64,000 nucleotides of DNA from Halalkalicoccus jeotgali B3 (GTDB taxonomy: Archaea > Halobacteriota > Halobacteria > Halobacteriales > Halalkalicoccaceae): contig NC_014297.1 in the NCBI RefSeq assembly GCF_000196895.1, forward strand, positions 1,116,001-1,180,000, in the 5' to 3' direction. Below are positions 1 through 8,448 of the stretch, one piece after another. A model generated the notes under the pieces. The model did no database searches, was not told the DNA's origin, and saw only the letters and a list, made by a program, of their open reading frames with translations. The position numbers were made by a program, and so were the translations under genes. Each line of letters begins with the position of its first letter. Within the stretch, counting starts at the first letter, position 1.

Positions 1-223
1 CCATCTCCAGGTCGGGGAAACCGAACTGGCCGAGCACGGTCGAATAACCGCTCATGTAGATGGCGTCGTGGCCGGTCATTTCGGCGAGCCGGGCGTCGAG
101 TGCGTGATAGGCGCCGGGTGCGAAGACGAACTGCTGGTCTTCGAGTTGGCGGCGGAACTCCCTGCCGGCGGGGTTATCGATGTCCCGAACGGTCGTGTCG
201 GTATCGCCGATATTCTCGATCAT
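1..223 (-). CDS. aceA: Isocitrate lyase, N-terminal part (cut by window start)
   Basis: The 74 visible residues match the N-terminus of the haloarchaeal isocitrate lyase/PEP-mutase-fold family: the stretches FAPGAYHALDARLAEM and YMSGYSTVLGQFGFPD are diagnostic. The enzyme cleaves isocitrate to glyoxylate and succinate in the glyoxylate shunt (cytoplasm). The catalytic KKCGH-type loop lies outside the window, so activity cannot be judged. The ATG at 223 overlaps the stop of a small upstream ORF (ATGA), suggesting translational coupling. Family assignment is firm; isocitrate lyase versus methylisocitrate lyase is less certain from this fragment. Confidence 0.85.
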   Translation of the reverse strand, partial: MIENIGDTDTTVRDIDNPAGREFRRQLEDQQFVFAPGAYHALDARLAEMTGHDAIYMSGYSTVLGQFGFPDLEM

Positions 224-441
224 CGGGCTTCCTCCGTGGGGGTCTCGATGAGGTGGCTCCAGACTTCCTCCTCCATCGTCTCGCGGCGGTCTCGCGAGGA
301 GCTTGCGGGGGTTAGTTGCGGAACGATCGGCAGTCCGGTGTTGTCGGTGTCGGTGTACATTGGGTTTCGGTCGCGGGCGGTCTGTGGGCGGTGCGATCGG
401 GCGGCGAATCGCTTTCGTACACGATTTTTCACGACAGTCAT
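220..441 (-). CDS. Small ORF coupled to aceA
   Basis: A 73-codon ORF ending in a TGA that overlaps the aceA ATG. It is charged (the N-terminus is basic, the C-terminal third acidic, ending EEEVWSHLIETPTEEAR) and I do not recognise a family. A TATA-like box at 461-470 sits about 25 nt before its ATG at 441, as expected for a leaderless haloarchaeal transcript, so it would be the first gene of the aceA transcript. A second in-frame ATG (codon 28) could be the true start. It could instead be only a leader; coding status is unproven. Confidence 0.45.
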   Translation of the reverse strand: MTVVKNRVRKRFAARSHRPQTARDRNPMYTDTDNTGLPIVPQLTPASSSRDRRETMEEEVWSHLIETPTEEAR

Positions 442-460
442 GGAAACTCCGAACTGCTAC

Positions 461-470
461 TTAACTATAA
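461..470 (-). promoter_or_regulatory. TATA box for the aceA transcript
   Basis: On the minus strand the box reads TTATAGTTAA, centred 24-25 nt before the ATG at 441. The surrounding 110 bases (441-558) are strikingly AT-rich for this genome and hold a second TATA-like stretch (TTTAAA, 482-487), so two promoters or an operator are possible. Confidence 0.5.
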
Positions 471-558
471 CGATTAATCATTTTAAACAGATGAAGGACA
501 CCCTATGATCGTTAATTAATAATATTGGCAGTATATCACACACTCTTCTCGGCGCTTC

Positions 559-1809
559 TCACTCGCGGCCGTCGAGCAGTTCGTCGGCCAGCAGCGGGAC
601 GAACGTCCCGATGTCGGTGACCATGCCGACCGTTTGGGCGCTCCCGCGATCCTGCAGTTGAGTGACCGTCGCGGGGTTGATGTCCACACAGACGACGCGG
701 GTGGTCGAGGGCAGGCAGTTACCGACCGCCACGGAGTGAAGCAGCGTCGCGAGCATCAACACGAGATCCGCGTCGTGGGCCTGCTCGCGAATGGCGTTCT
801 GGGCGGCGATCGAGTCGGTGATGGTATCCGGAAGCGGGCCGTCGTCCCGGATCGAGCCCGCGAGCACGAACGGGATGTCGTTCTCGACACACTCGTACAT
901 GATCCCCGAGTCGATCTTGCCCTCCGCGACGGCCTCGGGGATCCCGCCCGAGCGGATGATCTCGCTGATCGTGTAGATGTGGTGTTTGTGGCCCTTTCGA
1001 GGGTGCTCTAGGGTCTCGACGTCCATCCCCAGTGAGGTGCCATAGAGGTCGCGTTCGAGGTCGTGGACCGCAAAGCCGTTGCCGGCGCTGATCGAATCGA
1101 CGTAGCCCTCCCGTACGAGGCGGGCCAGATCGTTTCGCGCCCCCGAGTGGATCACTGCAGGGCCGGCGACGACCATCACCGATCCGCCCCGGTTTTTGGT
1201 CTCGGCGATCGCGTCGGCGACGTTCCCGATCTGGGTGGTCGCGGGGCGCTCGCTGCTGACCCCGCCCTGCATGAACCCGAAGGCCCCACCGGCATCGCGC
1301 GGCCGTTCGGGCGGGTTGACGCGGATGCCCGTATTGCCCGTCACGACGAGATCGCCCTTCTCGATGGCGTTGAGAACCTTGGTGTAGGCACGTGGTCCGT
1401 CGTGATCGTCCTCGCCCCCGTCGGGGTCGATCACGACCGCACAGTCCATCTCGATGCGTTCGACCCCGATCCACTTGCCCTCGTATCTGATCTCGGTGGG
1501 GTGGTTCGTCGTCGAGTAGAAGCCCGCGGGAACGACTCGGTCGTCGGGCGCGGGCTCGATTCCGGCGTCGATGGGGTCCTCGAGGGTCGCGCCGGTCTGG
1601 TTGAGTTGATGCAGGATCTCGTGGAGGACGTCCTCCTCCTCGGCGGAGACGCGCATTCGGGCGTAGGTCTCCTCGTGTTTCCGGGTACCGACGTCGAACT
1701 GCTCGATATCGAACCACCCGCCCATGTCCATGACGATGCCGAAACACCGCCCCATCACACCCGAGTCGATGATGTGCCCCTCCAGTTCGACCGTTCGCGA
1801 GACGCTCAT
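559..1809 (-). CDS. LOR/SDH-region protein, archaeal ornithine cyclodeaminase (ArgZ/OCD-like)
   Basis: The 416-residue protein belongs to the family formerly called LOR/SDH bifunctional enzyme conserved region. Members include the NAD-dependent archaeal ornithine cyclodeaminase and the C-terminal half of cyanobacterial ArgZ/AgrE. The N-terminal about 120 residues carry the LOR/SDH-type domain (start VSRTVELEGHIIDSG), followed by a Rossmann-like DHS-type domain with VVAGPAVIHSG and the family signature VLAGSIRDDGPLPDT. Expected reaction: ornithine to proline plus ammonia in the cytoplasm. It lies 36 nt downstream of the exchanger gene on the same strand, perhaps co-transcribed. Family is sure; the exact substrate is inferred. 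Confidence 0.82.
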   Translation of the reverse strand: MSVSRTVELEGHIIDSGVMGRCFGIVMDMGGWFDIEQFDVGTRKHEETYARMRVSAEEEDVLHEILHQLNQTGATLEDPIDAGIEPAPDDRVVPAGFYSTTNHPTEIRYEGKWIGVERIEMDCAVVIDPDGGEDDHDGPRAYTKVLNAIEKGDLVVTGNTGIRVNPPERPRDAGGAFGFMQGGVSSERPATTQIGNVADAIAETKNRGGSVMVVAGPAVIHSGARNDLARLVREGYVDSISAGNGFAVHDLERDLYGTSLGMDVETLEHPRKGHKHHIYTISEIIRSGGIPEAVAEGKIDSGIMYECVENDIPFVLAGSIRDDGPLPDTITDSIAAQNAIREQAHDADLVLMLATLLHSVAVGNCLPSTTRVVCVDINPATVTQLQDRGSAQTVGMVTDIGTFVPLLADELLDGRE

Positions 1810-1845
1810 ACTCGCCCATTACGCGCATGGCCCAAAGCCCCTGCG

Positions 1846-2865
1846 TTAGACGAGAACACCCGTGAGTCCGAGGCTTTCGAGCGTAAGCCAGAGCAAAAAG
1901 GCGAGATAGAGTCCGAGCAACGTCCATGGCTCCCAGGAGGCGAGTTCGAGGTCGGTCCTGAGGAACGCAAACAGCGCGACCGTCGCGAGGACCAGAACGG
2001 CGATCAGTGGGACGACAACCGCGAAGTCGACGGCCACCGCTTCGGTCGTCACGGCGCTCGCGACGATCACCCCCGCGGGGACCGCGACCAAGAGGTCGAA
2101 GACGTTGCTCCCGAGGACGTTGGCGATGCTGGTCACGTCGTGATCACGTTTCGCGGCGGTGACGCTGACGAAGGCGTCCGGAAGGCTCGTCGCGGCGGCG
2201 ACGACGGTCAGCCCCCAGACGAAACTCGGCGTGCCGAAGGCGTTGCCGAACCCGATCGCCGCCCGGACGAGCGCCTCGACGCCGAAGAGGATCGCCGCGA
2301 GGCTCACGAGCATGTATGCCCACTGCGTTGCCGGAGCGATCCCCGAGACGTCGGGAGCGTCGTGCTCGATGGTGTCCTCGTACTGGATGAACAGATAGAG
2401 GAGGTAGGTCCCGATCGGGATGGCCGCGAGGACGGGCGTGATGGTTCCCGAGACGCCGTTCTCGACGGGGTAGTAGATCACCGCGAACGAACACATCAAC
2501 AGGAAAACCGCGATGGAGACGAAGTAGAACTGTGCCTCCTTGTAAACCACATCTCGGTTTACGTTTAAGGCCCCCGGGCTGAAGGTCGTCGCCAGTCCGG
2601 GGATCACGAGGACGTTGAAGATCGCAGAGCCGATGATCGCACCGACGCCGAGGTCGAACTCGCCATGGATCAGCGGCGCGACGACCGCCGTAGTGAGTTC
2701 GGGAAAACTGGAGGCGACTGCGACGACGAGCGCCCCCTGTACGATCGCCGGAAGCCCGTAGTACGCCGAGAGCCTGTCGGCGGACGTTTCGAGCCAGTCG
2801 CTCGCCGTCCAGACGACAGCGGTACCCACGAGCGCGAGGACGACGTACCACGCGAGGGCCAGCAT
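1846..2865 (-). CDS. Sodium/calcium exchanger family membrane protein
   Basis: A 339-residue CaCA-superfamily antiporter with about ten membrane segments. Both inverted alpha-repeats are visible: SSFPELTTAVVAP near residue 55 and ATSLPDAFVSV in the second half, containing the acidic ion-binding residues. It exchanges Ca2+ (or another cation) for Na+/H+ across the cytoplasmic membrane. I chose the ATG at 2865 because the N-terminal hydrophobic helix starts there; the open frame extends upstream to 3057 but that part is antisense to the SRAP gene and hydrophilic. The ion specificity is not readable from sequence. Confidence 0.85.
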   Translation of the reverse strand: MLALAWYVVLALVGTAVVWTASDWLETSADRLSAYYGLPAIVQGALVVAVASSFPELTTAVVAPLIHGEFDLGVGAIIGSAIFNVLVIPGLATTFSPGALNVNRDVVYKEAQFYFVSIAVFLLMCSFAVIYYPVENGVSGTITPVLAAIPIGTYLLYLFIQYEDTIEHDAPDVSGIAPATQWAYMLVSLAAILFGVEALVRAAIGFGNAFGTPSFVWGLTVVAAATSLPDAFVSVTAAKRDHDVTSIANVLGSNVFDLLVAVPAGVIVASAVTTEAVAVDFAVVVPLIAVLVLATVALFAFLRTDLELASWEPWTLLGLYLAFLLWLTLESLGLTGVLV

Positions 2866-2918
2866 ACTCGTCGAATCGTCGCTGGGAATGAAACCGGTGT
2901 CGTTGTCGTGACGCCGAA

Positions 2919-2927
2919 GTTTATACC
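2919..2927 (+). promoter_or_regulatory. TATA box for SRAP gene
   Basis: GTTTATACC is centred 27 nt before the ATG at 2950, fitting a leaderless transcript. It lies in the 84-nt divergent gap with the exchanger gene. Confidence 0.55.
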
Positions 2928-2949
2928 CACGCCACCCCTTATCCGAACC

Positions 2950-3618
2950 ATGTGTGGACGTTACGCCCTGTTTACGCCACCCGACGAGTTGGCCGAACGC
3001 TTCGACGTAGCGGTGCCGGATATCGAGCCGACGTACAACGCTGCTCCCTCCCAGCACCTACCGATCGTCCCCGACGACGCCGAGGAGATCCGCTTCGCGC
3101 GCTGGGGGCTGACCCCCGAGTGGGCCGACGAACGGCGGGATCTGATCAACGCCCGCGCCGAGACGATGACCGAAAAACCAAGTTTCAAGGATACTCGACG
3201 CTGTCTGGTCCCCGCCGACGGCTTCTATGAGTGGGTCGAACAGGGCGGCGGCAAACAGCCCTACTACGTCTCCCGGACGGACGGCGAGCCCTTCGCGATG
3301 GCCGGACTTCGGACGCACTGGACGCCGCCGACCCGCCAAACCGGTCTCGACGCGTTCTCCGACGGGGAAACCGGTTCCGAGGACGCCGAGGCGGTCGAGA
3401 CGTTCGCCGTCGTCACGACCGAACCAAACGCGGTCGTCGAGAAACTGCATCACCGGATGGCCGTAATCCTCGACCGGGAGGGCGAACGCGAGTGGCTCTC
3501 CGGGGACCCCTTCTCGCTCGCCGCCGCCGACGACCTGCGGACGTACCCCGTCTCGACGGCGGTCAACAGCCCCGACACCGACTCGCCCGAACTCGTCCGG
3601 GAGGCTGTGGATGTCTGA
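2950..3618 (+). CDS. SRAP-domain protein (YedK/HMCES-like)
   Basis: A 222-residue single-domain SRAP protein. The start MCGRY places the catalytic Cys at position 2, which after removal of Met forms a covalent thiazolidine with abasic sites in single-stranded DNA. Other conserved elements are present: N67 in INARAET, E94 in GFYEW, and His in KLHHRMAVIL. Role: shielding abasic sites in ssDNA at forks. The start at 2950 is fixed by the need for Cys2. The last 8 nt overlap the next gene (HAD phosphatase), indicating one operon. Confidence 0.92.
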   Translation: MCGRYALFTPPDELAERFDVAVPDIEPTYNAAPSQHLPIVPDDAEEIRFARWGLTPEWADERRDLINARAETMTEKPSFKDTRRCLVPADGFYEWVEQGGGKQPYYVSRTDGEPFAMAGLRTHWTPPTRQTGLDAFSDGETGSEDAEAVETFAVVTTEPNAVVEKLHHRMAVILDREGEREWLSGDPFSLAAADDLRTYPVSTAVNSPDTDSPELVREAVDV

Positions 3619-4306
3619 GTACGACGCGGTCGTCTTCGACAACGACGGTGTGCTCGTCGAGCGAACGAGGAGGGACGTGCTTCACGGCGCGATCCGCGAG
3701 ACCTACGAGGAGTTCGGCGTCTCGCCGGCCGAGGCGGAGGTCGAGGCCCTGCTCGGCGTGACCCGCGAGTCGGTCGACGAACTCGCGACCGAGTACGGTC
3801 TCGACACCGCCGAGTTCTGGTATCGCCGCGACATGCTCGCCTCGCGCGCCCAGTGTGAATCGATCGAAAACGGCGGCAAGCCCCTCTACGAGGATATCGG
3901 TGCACTCGACGAGCTCTCACCTACCCTGGGCGTCGTCAGCAACAACCAACACCGCACCATCGAGTTCATCCTCGAGCACTACGACCTGCACCACCACTTC
4001 GAGACCCACTACGGCCGCGAACCCACCCTGGCCGGGATCGAGCGAAAGAAACCCAGCGCCTACTACATCGAGCGCGCGCTGACTGATCTGGACACCAGAA
4101 ACGCCCTGTACGTCGGCGACAGCGGCGTGGACGTGCTTGCCGCACGGGAGGCCGGCCTCGACTGTGCGTTTATCCGCCGACCTCACCGTGAGGACTACGA
4201 CCTGCCCGCCGCACCGGCCTACGAGATCCGCAGTTTAGCGGACCTGCCCGTGATCTGTCGCGGAGACGGCGAGGCGTTCCGGCCGGATATGGAATCAGCT
4301 ACATAG
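3611..4306 (+). CDS. HAD-family hydrolase (phosphoglycolate-phosphatase-like)
   Basis: A 231-residue HAD phosphatase. Motif I is FDNDGVL (residues 9-15; Asp10 nucleophile, Asp12 acid/base), motif II is the VSNN serine near residue 110, motif III a lysine in ERKKPSAYY, and motif IV GDSGVDV. The helical cap between motifs I and II marks subclass I. The substrate is probably a small phosphorylated metabolite; the sequence does not say which. It overlaps the SRAP gene by 8 nt, so it is translated from the same message; a damaged-nucleotide role is possible but only suggested by that neighbour. Confidence 0.85.
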   Translation: MSEYDAVVFDNDGVLVERTRRDVLHGAIRETYEEFGVSPAEAEVEALLGVTRESVDELATEYGLDTAEFWYRRDMLASRAQCESIENGGKPLYEDIGALDELSPTLGVVSNNQHRTIEFILEHYDLHHHFETHYGREPTLAGIERKKPSAYYIERALTDLDTRNALYVGDSGVDVLAAREAGLDCAFIRRPHREDYDLPAAPAYEIRSLADLPVICRGDGEAFRPDMESAT

Positions 4307-4326
4307 CGGGAGTTCACAGGGCGAGT

Positions 4327-5046
4327 ATGCGACTCGCACGCGCCCTGACCGACGACGGGGTTCGGGAAGGAGAGCTTTCCGACGGAACGCTCAGCACCGA
4401 CGACGACGAGTACGAGGTCGGACGGGAGGACCTACTCGCGCCGTGTGTCCCCTCCGCGCTGTACTGCGTCGGGCGCAACTACGCCGCAACGCTCGATCAG
4501 ATGGACTACGAACGGCCCGAGGAACCCGACTTCTTCATCAAGCCGCCGGTCTCGGTGATACCGACCGAGACACCCATCCCGTATCCCACCTTCTCCGAGG
4601 AGGTCACCTACGCCGGCGAACTCGCCGCGGTGATCGGCGAGGAGTGCAAGAACGTCACCCCGGAGGCGGTCCCCGACGTGGTTCGGGGCTATACGATCAT
4701 GAACGACGTCGACGCGCTCGACCAGCAGGGCCGCACGGCCCGCAAGGCCTTCGACGGCTCGGGACCCTTGGGTCCCTGGATCGAGACCGACCTCGACCCC
4801 CGCGGGATCGACATGCACACCGAGATCAACGGGGAGGTTCGTCAAGAAGCGAACACGGAACTGATGCTGTTCGACGCCCACGAGATCGTCTCCTATCTCT
4901 CCGAGCGCTTTACCTTCTCGCCGGGGGACGTCATCGCCTTCGGCAGCCCCGCGAACCCCGGGACCGTCGAACCCGGCGACGATATCGAGATCACCTACGA
5001 GGACGTCGGCACGCTCCGGAACGGGGTCGCGAAACCGCGTCGATAA
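4327..5046 (+). CDS. Fumarylacetoacetate hydrolase (FAH) family protein
   Basis: A 239-residue FAH-fold protein with the typical blocks: CVGRNYAATLDQM, KPPVSVIPTETPI, the metal site in EVTYAGELAAVIG, GYTIMNDVDALD and the closing GDVIAFGSPANPGTVEPGD. Members hydrolyse or decarboxylate 2-oxo/acylpyruvate compounds (acylpyruvase, oxaloacetate decarboxylase, 2-hydroxyhepta-dienedioate isomerase) using Mg2+ or Mn2+. The specific substrate is not determinable here. It starts 20 nt after the HAD gene and ends 3 nt before the convergent alpha/beta hydrolase. Confidence 0.85.
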   Translation: MRLARALTDDGVREGELSDGTLSTDDDEYEVGREDLLAPCVPSALYCVGRNYAATLDQMDYERPEEPDFFIKPPVSVIPTETPIPYPTFSEEVTYAGELAAVIGEECKNVTPEAVPDVVRGYTIMNDVDALDQQGRTARKAFDGSGPLGPWIETDLDPRGIDMHTEINGEVRQEANTELMLFDAHEIVSYLSERFTFSPGDVIAFGSPANPGTVEPGDDIEITYEDVGTLRNGVAKPRR

Positions 5047-5049
5047 CCC

Positions 5050-5871
5050 CTACCGTTCGACTTCCTCGAGCAGTCCCGTGAGCACCGCATCGAACGCTTC
5101 CGGGTTGTCCTGGTTGACCAGGTGGGCGGCGTCGCGGATTTCGTGGACGTCACACCCGAGCGCACTCGCGAGGTCCCGGCTCTGGCGTTTGACCGGCGGG
5201 GCTTCGTGTTCACCGTAGACGACGCGTGCGGGGGCGGAAAGCCGGTCGAGTTCGGGCGGACGGAACCGGTAGAGCGCCGCAAACACCTTCTTGAACTCGT
5301 CTCTCGGCATCGCCTCGACGGTTTCGAGGGCGGTGGCGCGAACCTCCGAGTCGCGTGCGAGCCACGGACCCCCGGTCAACGGGCGGATGGTTGAGAGAAG
5401 CGACCGAAACGTCGCCCCGCTTCCCGTAAGGGCGAGCGAACTCGCGAGCATCGGGAGTGGCGTGAGCAGTCGCTTCATCGGGCCCGGGATCGCGACCGGC
5501 GGGAACGTCTGGACCGCACCCGCGAGCACGAGTCCGCGGATCCGGCCGGGATGGCGGGCGGCGTAGGTCTGTGCAACCATCGACCCGAGCGAGAGCCCAC
5601 AGAGAACGCACTCCTCGATCCCCAACTCCGAGAGCAACGCGTCGAGGTCTGCGGCCAGCAGACCGATCGAGTAGCGGCGGGATTCGGATGCGCCGGTGCG
5701 ACCGTGCCCCCGGAGGTCGGGGGTGATCACCCGGTACTCCTCGCCGAACCGTTCGCGCTGGCCGGCCCAACTCGCCGCAGAGAGCCAGCCACCGTGCAGA
5801 AATACGAGCGGTGGGCCCGATCCATCGTCGTCGTACGCGAGCCCGATCGTCGGGGCGTCCGTGGTTGTCAC
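5050..5871 (-). CDS. Alpha/beta hydrolase
   Basis: A 273-residue alpha/beta-hydrolase-fold enzyme. The oxyanion motif HGGW is at 26-29, the nucleophile elbow GLSLGS places Ser94 as the catalytic serine, and a catalytic His is in DAAHLVNQDNPEAF near the C-terminus. The lipid-like cap region between residues 120 and 190 is typical of the esterase/3-oxoadipate enol-lactonase group. Start codon is GTG at 5871. No substrate can be assigned. Confidence 0.85.
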   Translation of the reverse strand: MTTTDAPTIGLAYDDDGSGPPLVFLHGGWLSAASWAGQRERFGEEYRVITPDLRGHGRTGASESRRYSIGLLAADLDALLSELGIEECVLCGLSLGSMVAQTYAARHPGRIRGLVLAGAVQTFPPVAIPGPMKRLLTPLPMLASSLALTGSGATFRSLLSTIRPLTGGPWLARDSEVRATALETVEAMPRDEFKKVFAALYRFRPPELDRLSAPARVVYGEHEAPPVKRQSRDLASALGCDVHEIRDAAHLVNQDNPEAFDAVLTGLLEEVER

Positions 5872-5949
5872 GACCGGTGTACGCGTTCGATGGCCCTGAA
5901 TCGTTCGCTTGCCGCTCGGTAGCCCCGAACCCCGATGATCCTCGACGGG

Positions 5950-6468
5950 TCACTCGAACAGCTCCTCGTGGCGCTCGGCGAGGTTCGTGTACGCACCCGA
6001 GGAGTGTTCCTCGAAGATCGTTTCAGGATCGATCGTCGTCTCCGAGAGCGGCGTCACCTCCGCGGGAACCCCCCGAACGAACGATTCGGACGGGATCTCG
6101 TAGCCCTCCGGGACCGTCGTCCCGCTGGCGACGATGCTGCCGGCGCCTACGACGACCCGGGAGTTGACCGACGCGTTGAACCCGACGAGCGCACCGTCCT
6201 CGACGGTCGCGTCGTTCAACACCGCGCCGTGGCCGATCATCACCCGTTCGCCGAGCGTCGAGGCGTGGACCGTCGCGTTGTCCCCGACGTGCGAACGTTC
6301 CCCGATCACGACCGGCCCGACGTCGCCGCGCAGAACCGCGCCCGGCCAGACGCTCGCTTCTCCCTCGACGCGCACGTCGCCGACGAGTACCGATTCGCGG
6401 CTCACGCGCGCCGAGTCCTCGATCGTCGGTTCGGTCCCCTCGAACCCGTAGCCACCCCCTCGATTCAT
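5950..6468 (-). CDS. Gamma-carbonic anhydrase fold protein (left-handed beta helix), one Zn ligand replaced
   Basis: A 172-residue left-handed beta-helix protein of the gamma-CA/YrdA/PaaY group, with hexapeptide repeats across residues 12-130 (for example VLVGDV, AVLRGDV, VMIGHG). Gamma-class enzymes bind metal through three His. Here H68 (TVHAS) and H80 (IGHGAV) are present but the third position, five residues after H80, is Asn85 (AVLND instead of the usual xLHG). It may therefore bind metal weakly, use Asn as ligand, or have lost hydration activity and act as an acyl-carrier-type or structural homologue. Trimeric cytoplasmic protein expected. Confidence 0.82.
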   Translation of the reverse strand: MNRGGGYGFEGTEPTIEDSARVSRESVLVGDVRVEGEASVWPGAVLRGDVGPVVIGERSHVGDNATVHASTLGERVMIGHGAVLNDATVEDGALVGFNASVNSRVVVGAGSIVASGTTVPEGYEIPSESFVRGVPAEVTPLSETTIDPETIFEEHSSGAYTNLAERHEELFE

Positions 6469-6526
6469 GGGTACTGGTATCTATCGCCACAAGTGAAAAC
6501 GGTTCCGGCGATCGGGTGTCCCGGCA

Positions 6527-8314
6527 TTAGGGTGTCGGCGTCCGTTCGTGTCGCGACGCGGTCACCGTCCGGGTGATCGGCATCTCCAGCAGCGTCAACA
6601 GACCGCAGAGCGCGGCGGTATGGTCGGCCCCTGCCATGTGGGCGTCGTAGGTCCGCCGGACGGCGTCGTACTCCACTAGGGGCAGGGCCCGAATGGTCGG
6701 CTCGCGGCGCTCGAAGAGCCTCTCGATCCAGTCGGTTTCCCTGAGCGTCGCCGCGTTGCCGGCGGCGTCCGAGCGCAGTTCCGCGCCCATCGTCGCGAGG
6801 CGGTGGAGCCACCGGGGCCGAGAGAGGGCCAGTCCGCTCGCGTCGTGGGGGACGGCGGCCAGTTCGGGTGCGAGGCGCGCGAGCGCCCGGTCGACGAGGT
6901 TGTACCGCAGCGCGTACGCCCTGGGCATCCGTAATGCGAGATCGATCAGCCGCCGGTCGAGGAACGGGTGGACCGTCGGGAGGACCTGCCCGTCGCTGTA
7001 GCGGTCGAAGGAGGTCTCGTTGGTCAGCGGGAACCAGAACCCGTGGGCCGAGAGCGCACCGTAGGACGAGTAGGCCATCCCGTGATCGACCACCGGGGTC
7101 CCGGTCGAGAGGTTTCGCTCGTGGGCTCGCTCGACGACGCCGTCGGGCAGGTACGGCGGTGTCGACGTGTCCCGCGCTTCGAGGACGTCCGCGCGCGTTT
7201 CGATGTTTTGGGCGGCCGGAACCGGCAGCGATGCCCCCGGAACCGAGAGGCGGCGAGTCGGTGTCGTCCAGCCCTTGAACAGCACGTCCGCGTAGAGCCC
7301 GGAGACGAGCGCGTCGACCTCGCGGCGCAGGGTCGCCTCGACGCCGATCGCCCGGCCTTCGTTGAACCAGCCGACGAAGTTGCTCACCGCGGCGTTGCGC
7401 CGGAGCAGGCGCCTGTCGTATCCGGGTTCGTGCTCGAAGCGAGTGAACGGGACGCCGGCGAGATCGGCCACCAGTCGTGCGGTTTCGACCTCGCCCGAGG
7501 GGTCCGCGAAGCCGTAGGCGTCGACGCGATCCAGCGTCGCGAGGACGAGGCGCGAGTCGCTGCCTCCCGAGAGCAACAGCCCGTATCGCCGGTCGGCGCG
7601 GATCCGGTCGTCGATCGCGTCGAGGAACCGCTCGGTAAACTGATCGACGAACGCCGACAACGGGCGGTTTTCGGGCCGGTGAATCGGTTGCCAGTACCGT
7701 TCGGCCCGCACCTCGCCGGCGTCGGGATCGAGGGTCACGACCGACGCCGGCGGGAGCTGTTCGATCCCCGAAAGCGGCGTGTGCAGCCCGCGGACGGTCT
7801 TCGTTCCCAGATACTCCGCGAGGTACTCGGGGACGTACCCGGTCTCGATCCCCGGGTGGCCCGCAAGGGCCTGGATCGACGTCGAGAACGTGATCGCCCC
7901 GCGTTCGGCACGGTAGTATACTGGTCGTGTTCCCAGCCGATCGGTGACGATCCGGACCCGGTCGCCGTCCGGGTGCTCGACGAGACAGACGAACTCGCCG
8001 TTCATCTCCGCCAGCGCTTCGATACCGTCCTCGGCGTAGGCCCGGGCGCAGAACTCGGCCGTGGTGACCTCCGGCGGGCGCCGCTCGTACCCCTGCTGTC
8101 GTTCCCGGCTGTAGACTGCCCCCCAGACGACCAGCGAGGCACCCTCTCCGGGGACCGTGGCCGGTCGCCCCGCCCGGTCGTGAGCGATCACGCTACCGCG
8201 GAGTCGCCCCGTCCCGTACTCGAAGCGTTCGTCCGTCTCGGAACGCGAGAGCGCCGCGGCGATCGGTTCGACGTCGAGGCGTCGCGAGCCGTACGATCCA
8301 CAGAGGCCGACCAT
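6527..8314 (-). CDS. Asparagine synthase-like protein without the glutaminase Cys
   Basis: A 595-residue protein with an N-terminal Ntn-type GATase-II-like domain (about 1-200) and a C-terminal PP-loop synthetase domain. SGGSDS at 249-254 is the ATP pyrophosphatase loop. In AsnB the processed N-terminus begins with Cys (MCxIxG); here the sequence is MVGLCG, so Val occupies the Cys position and the nearby Cys5 is not at the N-terminus. Glutamine hydrolysis is thus unlikely; free ammonia or another amine could serve. Calling it asparagine synthetase would be over-reading: related proteins amidate other acids. A TATA box lies 27 nt before the ATG. Confidence 0.8.
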   Translation of the reverse strand: MVGLCGSYGSRRLDVEPIAAALSRSETDERFEYGTGRLRGSVIAHDRAGRPATVPGEGASLVVWGAVYSRERQQGYERRPPEVTTAEFCARAYAEDGIEALAEMNGEFVCLVEHPDGDRVRIVTDRLGTRPVYYRAERGAITFSTSIQALAGHPGIETGYVPEYLAEYLGTKTVRGLHTPLSGIEQLPPASVVTLDPDAGEVRAERYWQPIHRPENRPLSAFVDQFTERFLDAIDDRIRADRRYGLLLSGGSDSRLVLATLDRVDAYGFADPSGEVETARLVADLAGVPFTRFEHEPGYDRRLLRRNAAVSNFVGWFNEGRAIGVEATLRREVDALVSGLYADVLFKGWTTPTRRLSVPGASLPVPAAQNIETRADVLEARDTSTPPYLPDGVVERAHERNLSTGTPVVDHGMAYSSYGALSAHGFWFPLTNETSFDRYSDGQVLPTVHPFLDRRLIDLALRMPRAYALRYNLVDRALARLAPELAAVPHDASGLALSRPRWLHRLATMGAELRSDAAGNAATLRETDWIERLFERREPTIRALPLVEYDAVRRTYDAHMAGADHTAALCGLLTLLEMPITRTVTASRHERTPTP

Positions 8315-8335
8315 CGTTCGTGTTACGAATGGCAG

Positions 8336-8344
8336 AATATTTAT
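8336..8344 (-). promoter_or_regulatory. TATA box for the asparagine synthase-like gene
   Basis: The minus strand reads ATAAATATT, centred about 26-27 nt before the ATG at 8314, consistent with leaderless transcription. Confidence 0.55.
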
Positions 8345-8448
8345 TATTGAGTAGCTATACGATCGCCCGATACCACGTCATATGCCAGCACGGGCCGGTG
8401 AACGTTGGGTTCGCAACGCTTTCGGCCGCCGGCCGGTCATCGGGGGTA

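Noticed and set aside
1063-2568. 501-codon plus-strand ORF
   Set aside because: It is antisense to the OCD-like and exchanger genes and has the Arg/Asp/Val-rich, domain-free look of a GC-rich shadow frame.
6968-8350. 460-codon plus-strand ORF
   Set aside because: Antisense of the asparagine-synthase-like gene; no recognisable domain.
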